A program made the translations under genes and the position numbers. Below, piece after piece: positions 58,301-60,192 of a stretch of 64,000 bases of DNA; the stretch's first letter is position 1; each line of letters opens with the position of its first letter. The notes beneath the pieces are model-generated. The model had not been told where the DNA came from and did no database searches. It saw only the letters and a program-made list of their open reading frames with translations. The stretch is from contig WEDG01000184.1 of NCBI GenBank assembly GCA_017591395.1, positions 40,747 to 104,746 on the forward strand. The letters run 5' to 3'. This DNA is from Schistocephalus solidus (lineage: Eukaryota > Platyhelminthes > Cestoda > Diphyllobothriidea > Diphyllobothriidae).

Positions 58301-60192
58301 AATAGCTTATATTCAAAAAGGCAAGTTAATATTCATGAAAATCACAGCTCCCTTGACCGGCTGATGTACCCAACGTCATGGAATACTTGCGATTGCAACG
58401 AATATTACCCAAAGTGCTTTATCCGTCTGCATGACAAGCTAGAGAGCATCGTTATTATCAGACACCGAAGATCATTAGGTCTAGCAAGCCCTCCAAGTCC
58501 GACATAACTACGTTGACCTACTTGCCCAATTGGCCACCCAGCCAGCTCAGATAGGAATTCGGCCATGTGACAGCAGGAACGAATGTGTAAACGAACCAGG
58601 CGGAACGTCAATATTTTACTCCACCACCCGATAGGTAGTGAATTTTCCCCTTCGAGACGAAGACCGTTAGCCGAAACCTCGGTGTTCTCAGTAAATGACA
58701 GGTTGATCGTCTTCATTGAAAACATCCAACGTGTGCCACACAACACGGTTGGCGTAGAGATGGCGAATTGCACGCGAGTTAGTTTACAGTGTTAGTAGAC
58801 TTGCGAATCATCTACCACACTCTCCTCCCTCACCCATCTGAGTCCGGTGTCATGACAGAGTCAAGAAGACCGGAGGGGGGATCAGGCGCAATTTGCTGGC
58901 GGAACGTAAGCCTGAGCCTAAGCGTGGCACCACCCCTCCCTGGCCCCCGTGTGGCAGTTGTGATGGGTGTGCAGCCCGAATAACGCGTTCCATGTCCTAA
59001 TCTGGCCCAATTTTGCTCCCGCGCATCTCTCGCTTAATCCCTTGTGGCGACCATACCACGTAGAAAGCACCACTTCTCCTCCGATCTCGGCAAGTAATAG
59101 TTATTAAATATTCCGAGCACTAACAGGTCAACAGGACACCGAAGCTAAAGTTCGCATCCACAGATCACCGTCTTTTGATAGAAACCGCGGCGAGGCCACA
59201 GAATCTCTACTCTGCAGAGCATGCCGCGGACAAGATGTGTGCAGCCATTTAGTCCCTCCTGACTATACAAAATTTTCGACCGCCCTGAACTCTTCGTCAC
59301 CTAAGGAGAGGACAGATATGTTTAGAGGTTCAAAAATACCGAGCAATACCTTCACACAACCTCGATAACTCGGTAATTAAACATTTCAATCATAGGAAGA
59401 TGTCTCAACAGTTAGAAAGGAAGTGAAGAAAAAAAAATGCTTACGCGTTTTGGAGCCTTAGAATCTTTGCCAGGAGCACGTCTCCTCCTGCGTTGCTTTG
59501 CTTGACCAGCATCTGATGTCGGTTGTTGCGAGTGATTAGCCGCCCGTTTTATAGAAAGCTTGAGAGGTTCCACCGAGACTACGCTATAGAGACCAGGTTG
59601 GCTAGTCTGCTTTTGGCTCCTTGTCTTGGTTGCCCCGACCGCAGACGCGTCGTTCCTAGTACACCCACTGGAGGCGTATGGTGAGGTAAGGCGACCACAT
59701 GAACTTCCTGTTTTTGATGCTTGAAACGAATTGTCATATGCGAAAGTGTGGCTTACCCCCACCAGACAATATTTTAAGCACTTCCTTGTTCGAGTATATA
59801 CATTGGAAGCTCTTGTTCTTTTCTAGTAAGGACGGCCTTTTAGAAATGGTGTCCTTGAGCAGCGGAGGAAGAGTGTGGAAATCGATGGGAGGGGCTTTGG
59901 AATTATTCTTTAAAGTTCTAAATAAGGGCGCGTATTATATAGACGATAATACTTACATGGAATCAGTGGAAGTACTGTCCAACGCCGTAGCCAAGATGTC
60001 CACAAGCCACTCCTTACAACTCTGGAGGTTCGTTTGAGCTGATTCTTCCACAATAGGGTCATTAAGTAGTTTAGCGGTCTCTGGGGGAACATTTGGAGTG
60101 GGCTGAGGAAGTGGAAGTTCGGACAGGATCTCGGAGAGGCTTTTGCATGCGCTAAGAGTGATAATTGGGATTCTTCCGATGTCTCCTAACAT
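5789..60192 (-). CDS. NIPBL: NIPBL / Nipped-B / Scc2 cohesin loader, 5' part of gene (11 exons, incomplete at left edge)
   Basis: Eleven exons on the minus strand (60192-59957, 59703-59445, 56078-54500, 47204-46150, 44886-44694, 39448-38367, 35880-35601, 31880-31286, 27320-26775, 7571-6974, 6322-5789) join without a stop into 2319 codons; every intron is GT-AG and every phase fits its neighbour. The N-terminus resembles the conserved start of NIPBL (G-D-x-x-x-x-P-I-x-T-L ... LPLP). Residues from about 1400 onward follow the NIPBL hook region block by block: [16 protein letters not shown], the exon 7 helices, [37 protein letters not shown], and FHQATWIQE. The family loads cohesin onto chromatin in the nucleus with MAU2/Scc4. 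The middle is low-complexity Ser/Pro/basic sequence and diverged. The rest of the HEAT-repeat domain should lie left of position 1. Family membership is recognised by eye from remembered family sequence; exon borders are inferred from splice signals. Confidence 0.85.
6974..7571 (-). CDS. NIPBL: NIPBL exon 10: conserved GEED...EWPAA segment
   Basis: A 598-base exon coding residues 1942-2141. The acceptor is CTATTTTGCCGTCTTGCAG (AG 7573-7572). It begins [20 protein letters not shown] and then [20 protein letters not shown], nearly colinear with the family's GEEDYRPLFENFVQDLL and EWPAAELLLSLLGRLLVHQF. A His/Ser loop follows, then a diverged helical stretch ending in a [13 protein letters not shown] helix. 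The donor GTGCGT (6973-6968) is less usual but is the only one that keeps frame with exon 11. This exon is separated from exon 9 by 19.2 kb of mobile-element-filled intron. Confidence 0.85.
8786..9133 (-). pseudogene. Penelope-type GIY-YIG endonuclease domain, isolated fragment
   Basis: A 115-codon frame reads [20 protein letters not shown], then [34 protein letters not shown] and RVIYKVP. The [11 protein letters not shown] and KRIRKH pattern plus the downstream H-x3-TGH is the GIY-YIG nuclease of Penelope-like retroelements, where it normally follows the reverse transcriptase. Cys-rich residues before the GYIG motif fit the family's zinc-binding linker. No reverse transcriptase is visible upstream on this strand (9134 onward), so this is a 5'-truncated insertion. 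It differs in sequence from the GIY-YIG domains at 14859 and 15301, so it is a separate lineage. The call comes from motifs. Confidence 0.75.
9690..10000 (-). repeat. Dispersed repeat family A, 5' part
   Basis: Reverse orientation: GGTGGCACGCTTAGATGC, CCGGTCTTCTTGACTCTGCC, GGTAGATGCAGCGCAAGCC, CTAATTCACATGCAAG, then GTCGAAATTCGACGGGCGAA. The region to about 10060 contains a second short forward piece (GAATTAGTTTACAG). Confidence 0.65.
10325..10800 (-). mobile_element. tRNA-derived SINE (family B), one full and one partial copy in tandem
   Basis: Reading the minus strand, a complete copy runs from about 10665 to 10325 with box A complement CCACTGAGTTACCAGCTCG and the body GCCGTCATCAGCCAGTCAT. 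The short end sequence TTCGTTGATGAGCGCTCACC occurs near both ends (about 10329 and 10640). A second tail fragment follows to about 10800. Confidence 0.65.
11425..11900 (+). mobile_element. MITE-like element (family D), left-half copy
   Basis: Matches the left part of the copy at 23943: CCGTATTGTGAATTAGCGTG, GATATTTCGGTTGCACTGGG, GATGCTGGTTTTTGATCGAG, CGACCACCTGCAAAAATTAC and CCCTTCGGATTTAAAAAGG. The right half is missing; the TA microsatellite follows about 100 bp later. Confidence 0.6.
12002..12068. repeat. (TA)n microsatellite
   Basis: About 33 uninterrupted TA units directly next to the inverted end of the Penelope-like element. The element's edge sequence TTAATTGGAAAATACGC starts right at its end. 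Confidence 0.95.
12069..12474 (-). mobile_element. Inverted partial copy of the Penelope-like element
   Basis: The minus strand from 12474 repeats the end of the element's GIY-YIG ORF (equivalent to 14850-15050), skips about 120 bases, then continues with the terminal repeat including its hairpin and the ORF-proximal 5' sequence (CTTCTTAATATATTTCTTGG to TTTTCCAATTAATA). It lies head-to-head with the main copy; such a partial inverted or tandem 5' copy is a known habit of Penelope-like elements. Confidence 0.8.
12152..12183 (-). ncRNA. Hammerhead-like hairpin in inverted PLE copy (candidate)
   Basis: Exact minus-strand copy of the hairpin at 12676, within the inverted partial element. Confidence 0.35.
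12473..12738 (+). repeat. Penelope-like element 5' terminal repeat (pLTR)
   Basis: Direct repeat partner of 15045-15308, running from GCCATTTTCTCAGATAACTC to TTACCTATTGTTTCC. Contains the hairpin described at 12676. A reading frame from 12607 runs through its end into the RT ORF. Confidence 0.85.
12676..12707 (+). ncRNA. Hammerhead-like hairpin in 5' pLTR (candidate)
   Basis: CTGACGA (12676-12682) is followed by a hairpin, GAC-CTGG / loop GGTA / CCAG-C-GTC with one bulged C, and then GAAAA (12703-12707). This arrangement resembles the CUGANGA...GAAA core of hammerhead ribozymes, which are reported in terminal repeats of Penelope-like elements. One extra base lies between the core and the stem, and helix I is not evident, so activity is uncertain. 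Confidence 0.4.
12796..15173 (+). pseudogene. Penelope-type reverse transcriptase plus GIY-YIG endonuclease ORF, frameshifted
   Basis: Domains in order: a basic N-terminal region (12796-13450); the family motif ILPADKGG (13491-13514); IYGLPKVHK and LRPIVS (about 13723-13780); the palm with [22 protein letters not shown] and YVDD (14213-14224); [10 protein letters not shown]; then after a Cys linker (CNSC) the GIY-YIG nuclease starting VYCGQTGKS at 14859 with RIHEH and TGHKFAW. It would reverse-transcribe the element and nick target DNA. The frame changes four times: near 13460, near 13720, in an A run near 13803 and in an A run near 14815. This copy therefore cannot make the protein. A frame open from 12607 gives an alternative upstream start. 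Confidence 0.85.
15045..15308 (+). repeat. Penelope-like element 3' terminal repeat (pLTR)
   Basis: Partner of 12473-12738. Its first 130 bases also encode the C-terminus of the endonuclease. It ends at TTGTTTCC where the sequence switches directly into the next retroelement remnant. Confidence 0.85.
15248..15279 (+). ncRNA. Hammerhead-like hairpin in 3' pLTR (candidate)
   Basis: Same CTGACGA - hairpin - GAAAA arrangement as in the 5' terminal repeat (CTGACGA at 15248-15254, GAAAA at 15275-15279), with no base changes between the copies. Confidence 0.4.
15309..15993 (+). pseudogene. Second GIY-YIG retroelement C-terminus (different lineage)
   Basis: The frame starting in the junction reads [72 protein letters not shown], then a TAA at 15598-15600, and resumes in the same frame with [38 protein letters not shown] and a Thr-rich tail to a TGA at 15991-15993. 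[17 protein letters not shown] is a GIY-YIG nuclease core with a preceding C-x2-C. The long post-nuclease segment ([12 protein letters not shown]) is typical of a flatworm Penelope-like lineage distinct from the element upstream. One nonsense change and a missing RT make it a remnant. Confidence 0.75.
16281..16336. repeat. (TA)n microsatellite
   Basis: About 28 TA units, immediately followed by a family B SINE. Confidence 0.95.
16347..16625 (-). mobile_element. tRNA-derived SINE (family B), best-preserved tRNA head
   Basis: On the minus strand the head reads GAGCCCGTGGCTCAATGGTA (box A TGGCTCAATGG) and later GGGTTCGAATCCCAGG (perfect box B GGTTCGAATCC), an internal RNA polymerase III promoter pair about 50 bases apart. 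The body then carries the family's CAGCCAGTCATACCC complement and ends next to the TA microsatellite. Confidence 0.8.
16645..16740 (-). mobile_element. tRNA-derived SINE (family B), truncated
   Basis: Repeats the first 95 bases of the neighbouring copy almost exactly (GACAAAGACAAGGGAGACCG to CCCAAGTGTGGCACA) and stops before the tRNA head. Confidence 0.75.
16760..16915 (-). mobile_element. MITE-like element (family D), terminal fragment
   Basis: Contains CATACTAATCTTCTAATGAA, TTTCAGAATATTAATCACC and the terminal GATAGGCCAGCTACTGTACG shared with the right arm at 24909. Confidence 0.45.
17800..17935 (-). mobile_element. tRNA-derived SINE (family B), truncated
   Basis: Plus strand reads ACAAGGGAGACTGGAATG, ATCATCAGCCAGCCATACCC, AACCCCAGGTGGTGCC and a decayed box B region, then stops. 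Confidence 0.6.
18190..18475 (+). mobile_element. tRNA-derived SINE (family B)
   Basis: Head GAGCCACTTGGCTCCATGG and GTGTTCGAGCCTCAG, body GGCTGGCTGACGACAAC and CGCCAGAAATGGTCACTCCA, tail GGCGGGGCTCGAGAGTGAGC. Box sequences are decayed. Confidence 0.65.
21240..21700 (-). repeat. Dispersed repeat family A, long 3' form
   Basis: Reverse-oriented: GGTGCCCCTAGACAGG, CGTGGTAAATGCCC, GGATCAAATCAGGGCACGGC, GGTGGCACGCGTAGATGCAG, CCGGTCTTCTTGACTCTGCC, then the 5' half with a GGAATACGACGGTCAAACTG segment. Confidence 0.65.
22345..22565 (-). mobile_element. tRNA-derived SINE (family B), inverted-pair left member
   Basis: Plus strand reads TTAGCCGTCATCAGCCAAGC, box-B complement GAGGTTTAAACACACGACC, box-A region and GTGCCTTAGGGCTCACTCG. 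It meets the next copy tail-to-tail. Confidence 0.6.
22570..22690 (+). mobile_element. tRNA-derived SINE (family B), tail fragment
   Basis: Tail only: CGGCTGTTGGCGGGGCGCTG, AAGGCACAACGGAACGAGTG and CAGCGCCCATCTACCA. Confidence 0.55.
23303..23942. repeat. 0.6 kb direct repeat, copy 1
   Basis: Shares with 24909-25575 long colinear blocks such as GATGAATAACTCCTGG, GCACGGCCGTCTT, GTCGTATGCGGCCATA, ACAACAGATAGTTTATTC, GTGACTGCAGTCTGACGCGA and GCATTCTTGTGTGC. No convincing coding frame is shared by both copies. Confidence 0.8.
23943..24909. mobile_element. MITE-like element with long terminal inverted repeats (family D)
   Basis: The first 200 or so bases (ACAGTAGATTATCTATCTCA, TCAACCGGAATTCTGAAATG, GCAGCCTAATCCGAAGATAT, GCCGGCTTTTGAACGAGC, AAGTATACTCTG) recur as the reverse complement of the last 200 (24700-24909). 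The centre is AT-rich and non-coding. It is a non-autonomous DNA transposon by structure; target-site duplications are not obvious because direct repeats abut both ends. Confidence 0.75.
24909..25575. repeat. 0.6 kb direct repeat, copy 2
   Basis: Begins TACATAGTTGAGTCAAATG, compared with TACATCGTTGAGTTAAATG in copy 1, and remains alignable to CCAACTGGTATGGATCGTTT. It includes an extra segment near 25390-25450 not present in copy 1. Confidence 0.75.
26035..26410 (+). repeat. Dispersed repeat family A, alternative 3' form
   Basis: Same 5' half as the other copies (CACTCTCTCCTCCTCCCCCA, CACAGAGTCAAGAAGACTGG), but after GTGCCACCACACC it switches to CGGATCCCACGGAGTGGGAG, GCCACATTAAGAAGGAGCC and CTGACTCTCAGTACGCCAGT. 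Confidence 0.7.
26775..27320 (-). CDS. NIPBL: NIPBL exon 9: HEAT-like helices with low-complexity insert
   Basis: A 546-base exon coding residues 1760-1941. The acceptor is TTGTTTTTGTTAG (AG 27322-27321), the only pyrimidine-backed AG with the needed phase. The donor GTTAGT (26774-26769) is weaker than the others in this gene. Segments [17 protein letters not shown] and [19 protein letters not shown] match the family's VTALVLQLIQ and ETAMRTAQNFLSIFLKK helices; between them lies a Ser/Ala/Pro insert. A later acceptor at CTGTACAG (27234) would also be in phase but would drop the first conserved helix. Confidence 0.8.
28475..28860 (+). repeat. Dispersed repeat family A, long 3' form
   Basis: Full order of family blocks from CGTCGTAGTCCGACGATGTC to GGCCCCCGTGTTGGTC and GGCCCGTTTAGGGGGCAC; one of the most complete copies. 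Confidence 0.75.
30420..30780 (-). repeat. Dispersed repeat family A, alternative 3' form
   Basis: Reverse-oriented copy of the 26035 type: GGCCAACTGGTGCACTGAGA, GGCCCCTTCTTAATGTGGCC, GGCGGCACGCCTAGG, then CTTGACATAGTCATGGCACC and GCGCAAGTCTACTATCAC. Confidence 0.7.
31018..31130. repeat. Small TIR-like repeat with degenerate CCTAA-type core
   Basis: Ends CTAATTTCCAAT and CTGGAATTTAGCACAAAACC are roughly inverted; the core reads CCTAACCATAGCCTTACC and AACCAAAACCCTAAG. The same design occurs at 51258-51448. Confidence 0.5.
31286..31880 (-). CDS. NIPBL: NIPBL exon 8: hook-domain helices with inserted acidic loop
   Basis: A 595-base exon coding residues 1562-1759. The acceptor is TTGATTCTGTCAG (AG 31882-31881); the donor is GTAGGT (31285-31280), phase 2. 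After a helix that parallels the family's VCDIVSSLSELL segment there is a loop with an acidic patch ([16 protein letters not shown]), apparently longer than in vertebrate NIPBL. The strongest match is [20 protein letters not shown] followed by [13 protein letters not shown], which mirrors the conserved QLCAIKLVTAVFSRYEKHR segment. The end at RTPVRTF corresponds to the family's RNFRL. Confidence 0.85.
32515..32815 (+). repeat. Dispersed repeat family A, decayed alternative form
   Basis: GTGCTCCATGGTTTGG, GGACGGTGACTTTCGTG and TGGGATCCCATCTGAGTGG correspond in order to family blocks, with many changes between. Confidence 0.4.
34510..34700 (-). repeat. Dispersed repeat family A, 5' part
   Basis: Reverse: GCGGTCTTCCTGGCTCTGTC, a GA run, GTGGTGGATGCTGCGCAAGT, CTAATATTACTACAAACGAA and CCTGCTGTGAGACGC. 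Confidence 0.6.
35601..35880 (-). CDS. NIPBL: NIPBL exon 7: hook-domain helices
   Basis: A 280-base exon coding residues 1469-1561. The acceptor is CCATCTTTCCTTTAG (AG 35882-35881) and the donor GTGAGT (35600-35595). After a basic, His-rich start ([15 protein letters not shown]) the sequence [32 protein letters not shown] and VQFHFSRLI follows the family's paired helices: ADACLTTIN-type helix, the NMPK/EDVIERV-type loop and helix, and KFHLQN. Phase 0 in, phase 1 out. Conservation here is clear at nearly every hydrophobic position. Confidence 0.85.
36520..36745 (+). pseudogene. LINE reverse-transcriptase C-terminal fragment
   Basis: One frame reads [39 protein letters not shown] and then a stop inside [15 protein letters not shown]. 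FGHxLRRxxHE followed by a basic segment is the usual C-terminus of jockey/CR1/RTE-type LINE reverse transcriptases. Only about 70 codons remain. Confidence 0.5.
37510..37870 (-). mobile_element. tRNA-derived SINE (family B)
   Basis: Plus strand reads GACAAGGCAGACTGCAATGG, TTAGCCATCATCAGCCAGCC, a box-B complement in GGCTCGCAATCGCGACC, a box-A complement near TACCACGAGCTCGTTG, and the tail GTCTTGGGGCTCACTC. Confidence 0.65.
38367..39448 (-). CDS. NIPBL: NIPBL exon 6: end of disordered region and start of hook-domain helices
   Basis: A 1082-base exon coding residues 1108-1468. The acceptor follows TTTTCGTTTGTCCTTACCAG (AG 39450-39449); the donor is GTATGT (38366-38361). It opens with a basic segment, a run of about 13 serines, then an acidic-basic stretch ([17 protein letters not shown]). 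Near the end, [20 protein letters not shown] aligns with the conserved FxxFTxxIxxIL-xxLExxD segment of NIPBL, and [19 protein letters not shown] with the next conserved helix. This is the first recognisable part of the folded region, and it fixes the identity of the gene. Confidence 0.85.
40465..40830 (+). repeat. Dispersed repeat family A, long 3' form
   Basis: Blocks from CGTGTGCTCCACAGCAGGGT through GTCAAAAAGACCGGAGGCGG, CCCGAATAACGCTTG and CGCGGCCCGTTTAGGGGGCA. Confidence 0.75.
42890..43080 (-). repeat. Dispersed repeat family A, 3' part
   Basis: Reverse: CCAACACGGGGGTCAAATCA, GGGTGCGGCAGGC, ATAACAAATGCCAATCATGG and GGCACGCGTAGGCGCAGGC; the 5' half is missing. Confidence 0.65.
43810..43985 (-). 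mobile_element. tRNA-derived SINE (family B), tail fragment
   Basis: Plus strand TCGTTGATGAACGCTCACCG, CCTTGGGGCTCACTCTCGAG, GCCCCACCAGCGGCTGG and GCAGATGAAAAATGCC, with no tRNA head. Confidence 0.6.
44625..44650. repeat. (GGA)n microsatellite
   Basis: About eight GGA units in the intron just downstream (in gene sense) of NIPBL exon 5. Confidence 0.9.
44694..44886 (-). CDS. NIPBL: NIPBL exon 5: short basic/Ser-Pro exon
   Basis: A 193-base exon coding residues 1044-1107. The acceptor is CTCCACACAG (AG 44888-44887) and the donor GTGAGT (44693-44688). Read in phase 0 it gives [20 protein letters not shown] and then [20 protein letters not shown], a basic Ser-rich linker like its neighbours. 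No other frame is both open and phase-compatible with exons 4 and 6, which is the main support for including it. The GGA-repeat tract just downstream (44625-44650 on the plus strand) is intronic. Confidence 0.6.
44887..46149. other. NIPBL intron 4
   Basis: 1.26 kb of intronic sequence with a purine-rich (GAA/GGA) stretch near 46000-46050. No gene or repeat recognised. Confidence 0.6.
46150..47204 (-). CDS. NIPBL: NIPBL exon 4: charged and Ser-rich disordered region
   Basis: A 1055-base exon coding residues 692-1043. The acceptor is at TTATTTGTCGTTGAG (AG 47206-47205) and the donor is GTGAGT (46149-46144). The phase-1 start joins exon 3 to give a basic run [15 protein letters not shown]. The rest is rich in Ser, Pro, Glu and Lys, with repeated short acidic-serine patches ([30 protein letters not shown]) that look like casein-kinase or proline-directed phosphorylation sites. 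The end at EQMH leaves phase 0. The disordered charged middle is typical of the family but has no residue-level match I can claim. Confidence 0.75.
48886..49160 (-). repeat. tRNA-like repeat unit (family C), inverted arm 1
   Basis: The minus strand carries leader sequence, then GGCCTTGTAGCTCAGTTGGC and TAGAGCG (box A) and GGGTTCGAATCCCACCGAGG (box B) with matching acceptor-type ends GGCCTTG / CGAGGCC, followed by TTTTTCACAAGTGGGTC. The anticodon arm is deleted in this copy. Confidence 0.7.
49193..49330 (+). repeat. tRNA-like repeat unit (family C), central copy
   Basis: Plus strand: ATAGCTCATGTGACTAGAGC, GTTGGCTGTACTAAAACC, GAGTTCGAATCCCACCGAGG, TTTTTCACAAGTGGGTCAAA. It lacks the long leader and has a damaged D arm. 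Confidence 0.65.
49330..49612 (+). repeat. tRNA-like repeat unit (family C), inverted arm 2
   Basis: Leader (GGTGGATTCCATACGTTGCA, CTTGACCCAAATGTGATTAA) then the tRNA-like core 49497-49577: GCCTCGTAGCTCAGTTGGCT, GTTGGCTGTACTAAAGCC (a tyrosine-like GTA loop), a long variable part and CGGTTCGAATCCCACCGAGG. The T stem has a C-C mismatch and there is extra sequence, so this is a tRNA-derived repeat and not a working tRNA gene. Confidence 0.65.
51258..51448. repeat. Small TIR-like repeat with degenerate CCTAA-type core
   Basis: Ends GGTTTGCGCGAAATTCCAG and CTGGAAAGTAGCACAAAACC are imperfect inverted repeats. The interior is a series of CCTAA/ACCC-like words (CCCTAATCTTAGCCCTAAC). Second member of the type at 31018. 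Confidence 0.55.
51725..52068 (+). mobile_element. tRNA-derived SINE (family B), full-length
   Basis: Leader TATTCCCGATCTAAACCAG, head GCCCGTGGCTCAGTGGTAAA (box A) and CGAGTTCGAGCCTCGG (box B-like), body ATGACTGGCTGATGACGG and GCCAGAAATGGCCATTCCA, tail GGCTGCTAGCGGGACTCGAG. A related TGAGCGTTCATCA / GATCGTTCATCA word lies near both ends. Confidence 0.75.
53270..53510 (+). pseudogene. LINE reverse-transcriptase fragment (finger/palm start)
   Basis: Read across frame changes, the plus strand gives [17 protein letters not shown] and later [17 protein letters not shown]. These resemble the family segments CDNHRGISLLN and RGTTDMIF in LINE reverse transcriptases of the same kind as at 3-909. A stop lies just before the second motif and the intervening part is scrambled. 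Degenerate and short, so identification rests on two motifs in the right order. Confidence 0.5.
54500..56078 (-). CDS. NIPBL: NIPBL exon 3: long Ser/Thr/Pro/Ala-rich disordered region
   Basis: A 1579-base exon coding residues 166-691. The acceptor lies after a pyrimidine-rich tract ending CTACAG (AG at 56080-56079), and the donor is GTAAGT (54499-54494), leaving phase 1. The reading frame stays open for over 520 codons. Composition is dominated by Ser, Ala, Pro, Thr and Val, with a Gly run ([11 protein letters not shown]), a His run near the end ([14 protein letters not shown]) and a terminal basic KRRG. There are no folded-domain motifs. The family is known to have a long unstructured, poorly conserved stretch after its N-terminus, which this matches in position only. 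This is the largest exon in the window. Confidence 0.75.
56079..59444. other. NIPBL intron 2
   Basis: About 3.4 kb. One family A copy at 58775-59010; the remainder, including 56100-58770, is AT-rich with no recognised gene or repeat. Confidence 0.6.
58775..59010 (+). repeat. Dispersed repeat family A, long 3' form, decayed
   Basis: GCACGCGAGTTAGTTTACAG, GTGTCATGACAGAGTCAAGA, GACCGGAGG, CAGCCCGAATAACGCG and CCTAATCTGGCCC in family order. Confidence 0.65.
59445..59703 (-). CDS. NIPBL: NIPBL exon 2: basic, low-complexity linker
   Basis: An open segment of 259 bases coding residues 79-165, Ser/Thr-rich and then strongly basic ([19 protein letters not shown]). The donor is GTAAGC (59444-59439), leaving phase 0. 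The acceptor was chosen at the AG at 59705-59704 because it is the one that fits exon 1's phase; the stronger-looking CAG four bases upstream (59708) would shift the frame into a stop. A small unseen exon between 1 and 2 is the alternative. No domain is recognisable; the segment probably contains nuclear-localisation-type basic clusters. Confidence 0.65.
59957..60192 (-). CDS. NIPBL: NIPBL exon 1 (coding): N-terminal MAU2-binding segment
   Basis: Starts at ATG 60192-60190 and gives 78 codons plus two bases. The protein begins [19 protein letters not shown] and continues with [14 protein letters not shown]. Spacing and residues follow the conserved extreme N-terminus of NIPBL/Nipped-B, the part of the family that binds the MAU2/Scc4 TPR protein. 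The donor is GTAAGT (59956-59951). Just upstream of the ATG the minus strand reads CACCTTTAG then GGGCACAAGC, a possible acceptor, so a separate 5' UTR exon further right is likely. The start is supported by homology of the first residues rather than by a Kozak sequence. Confidence 0.85.
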
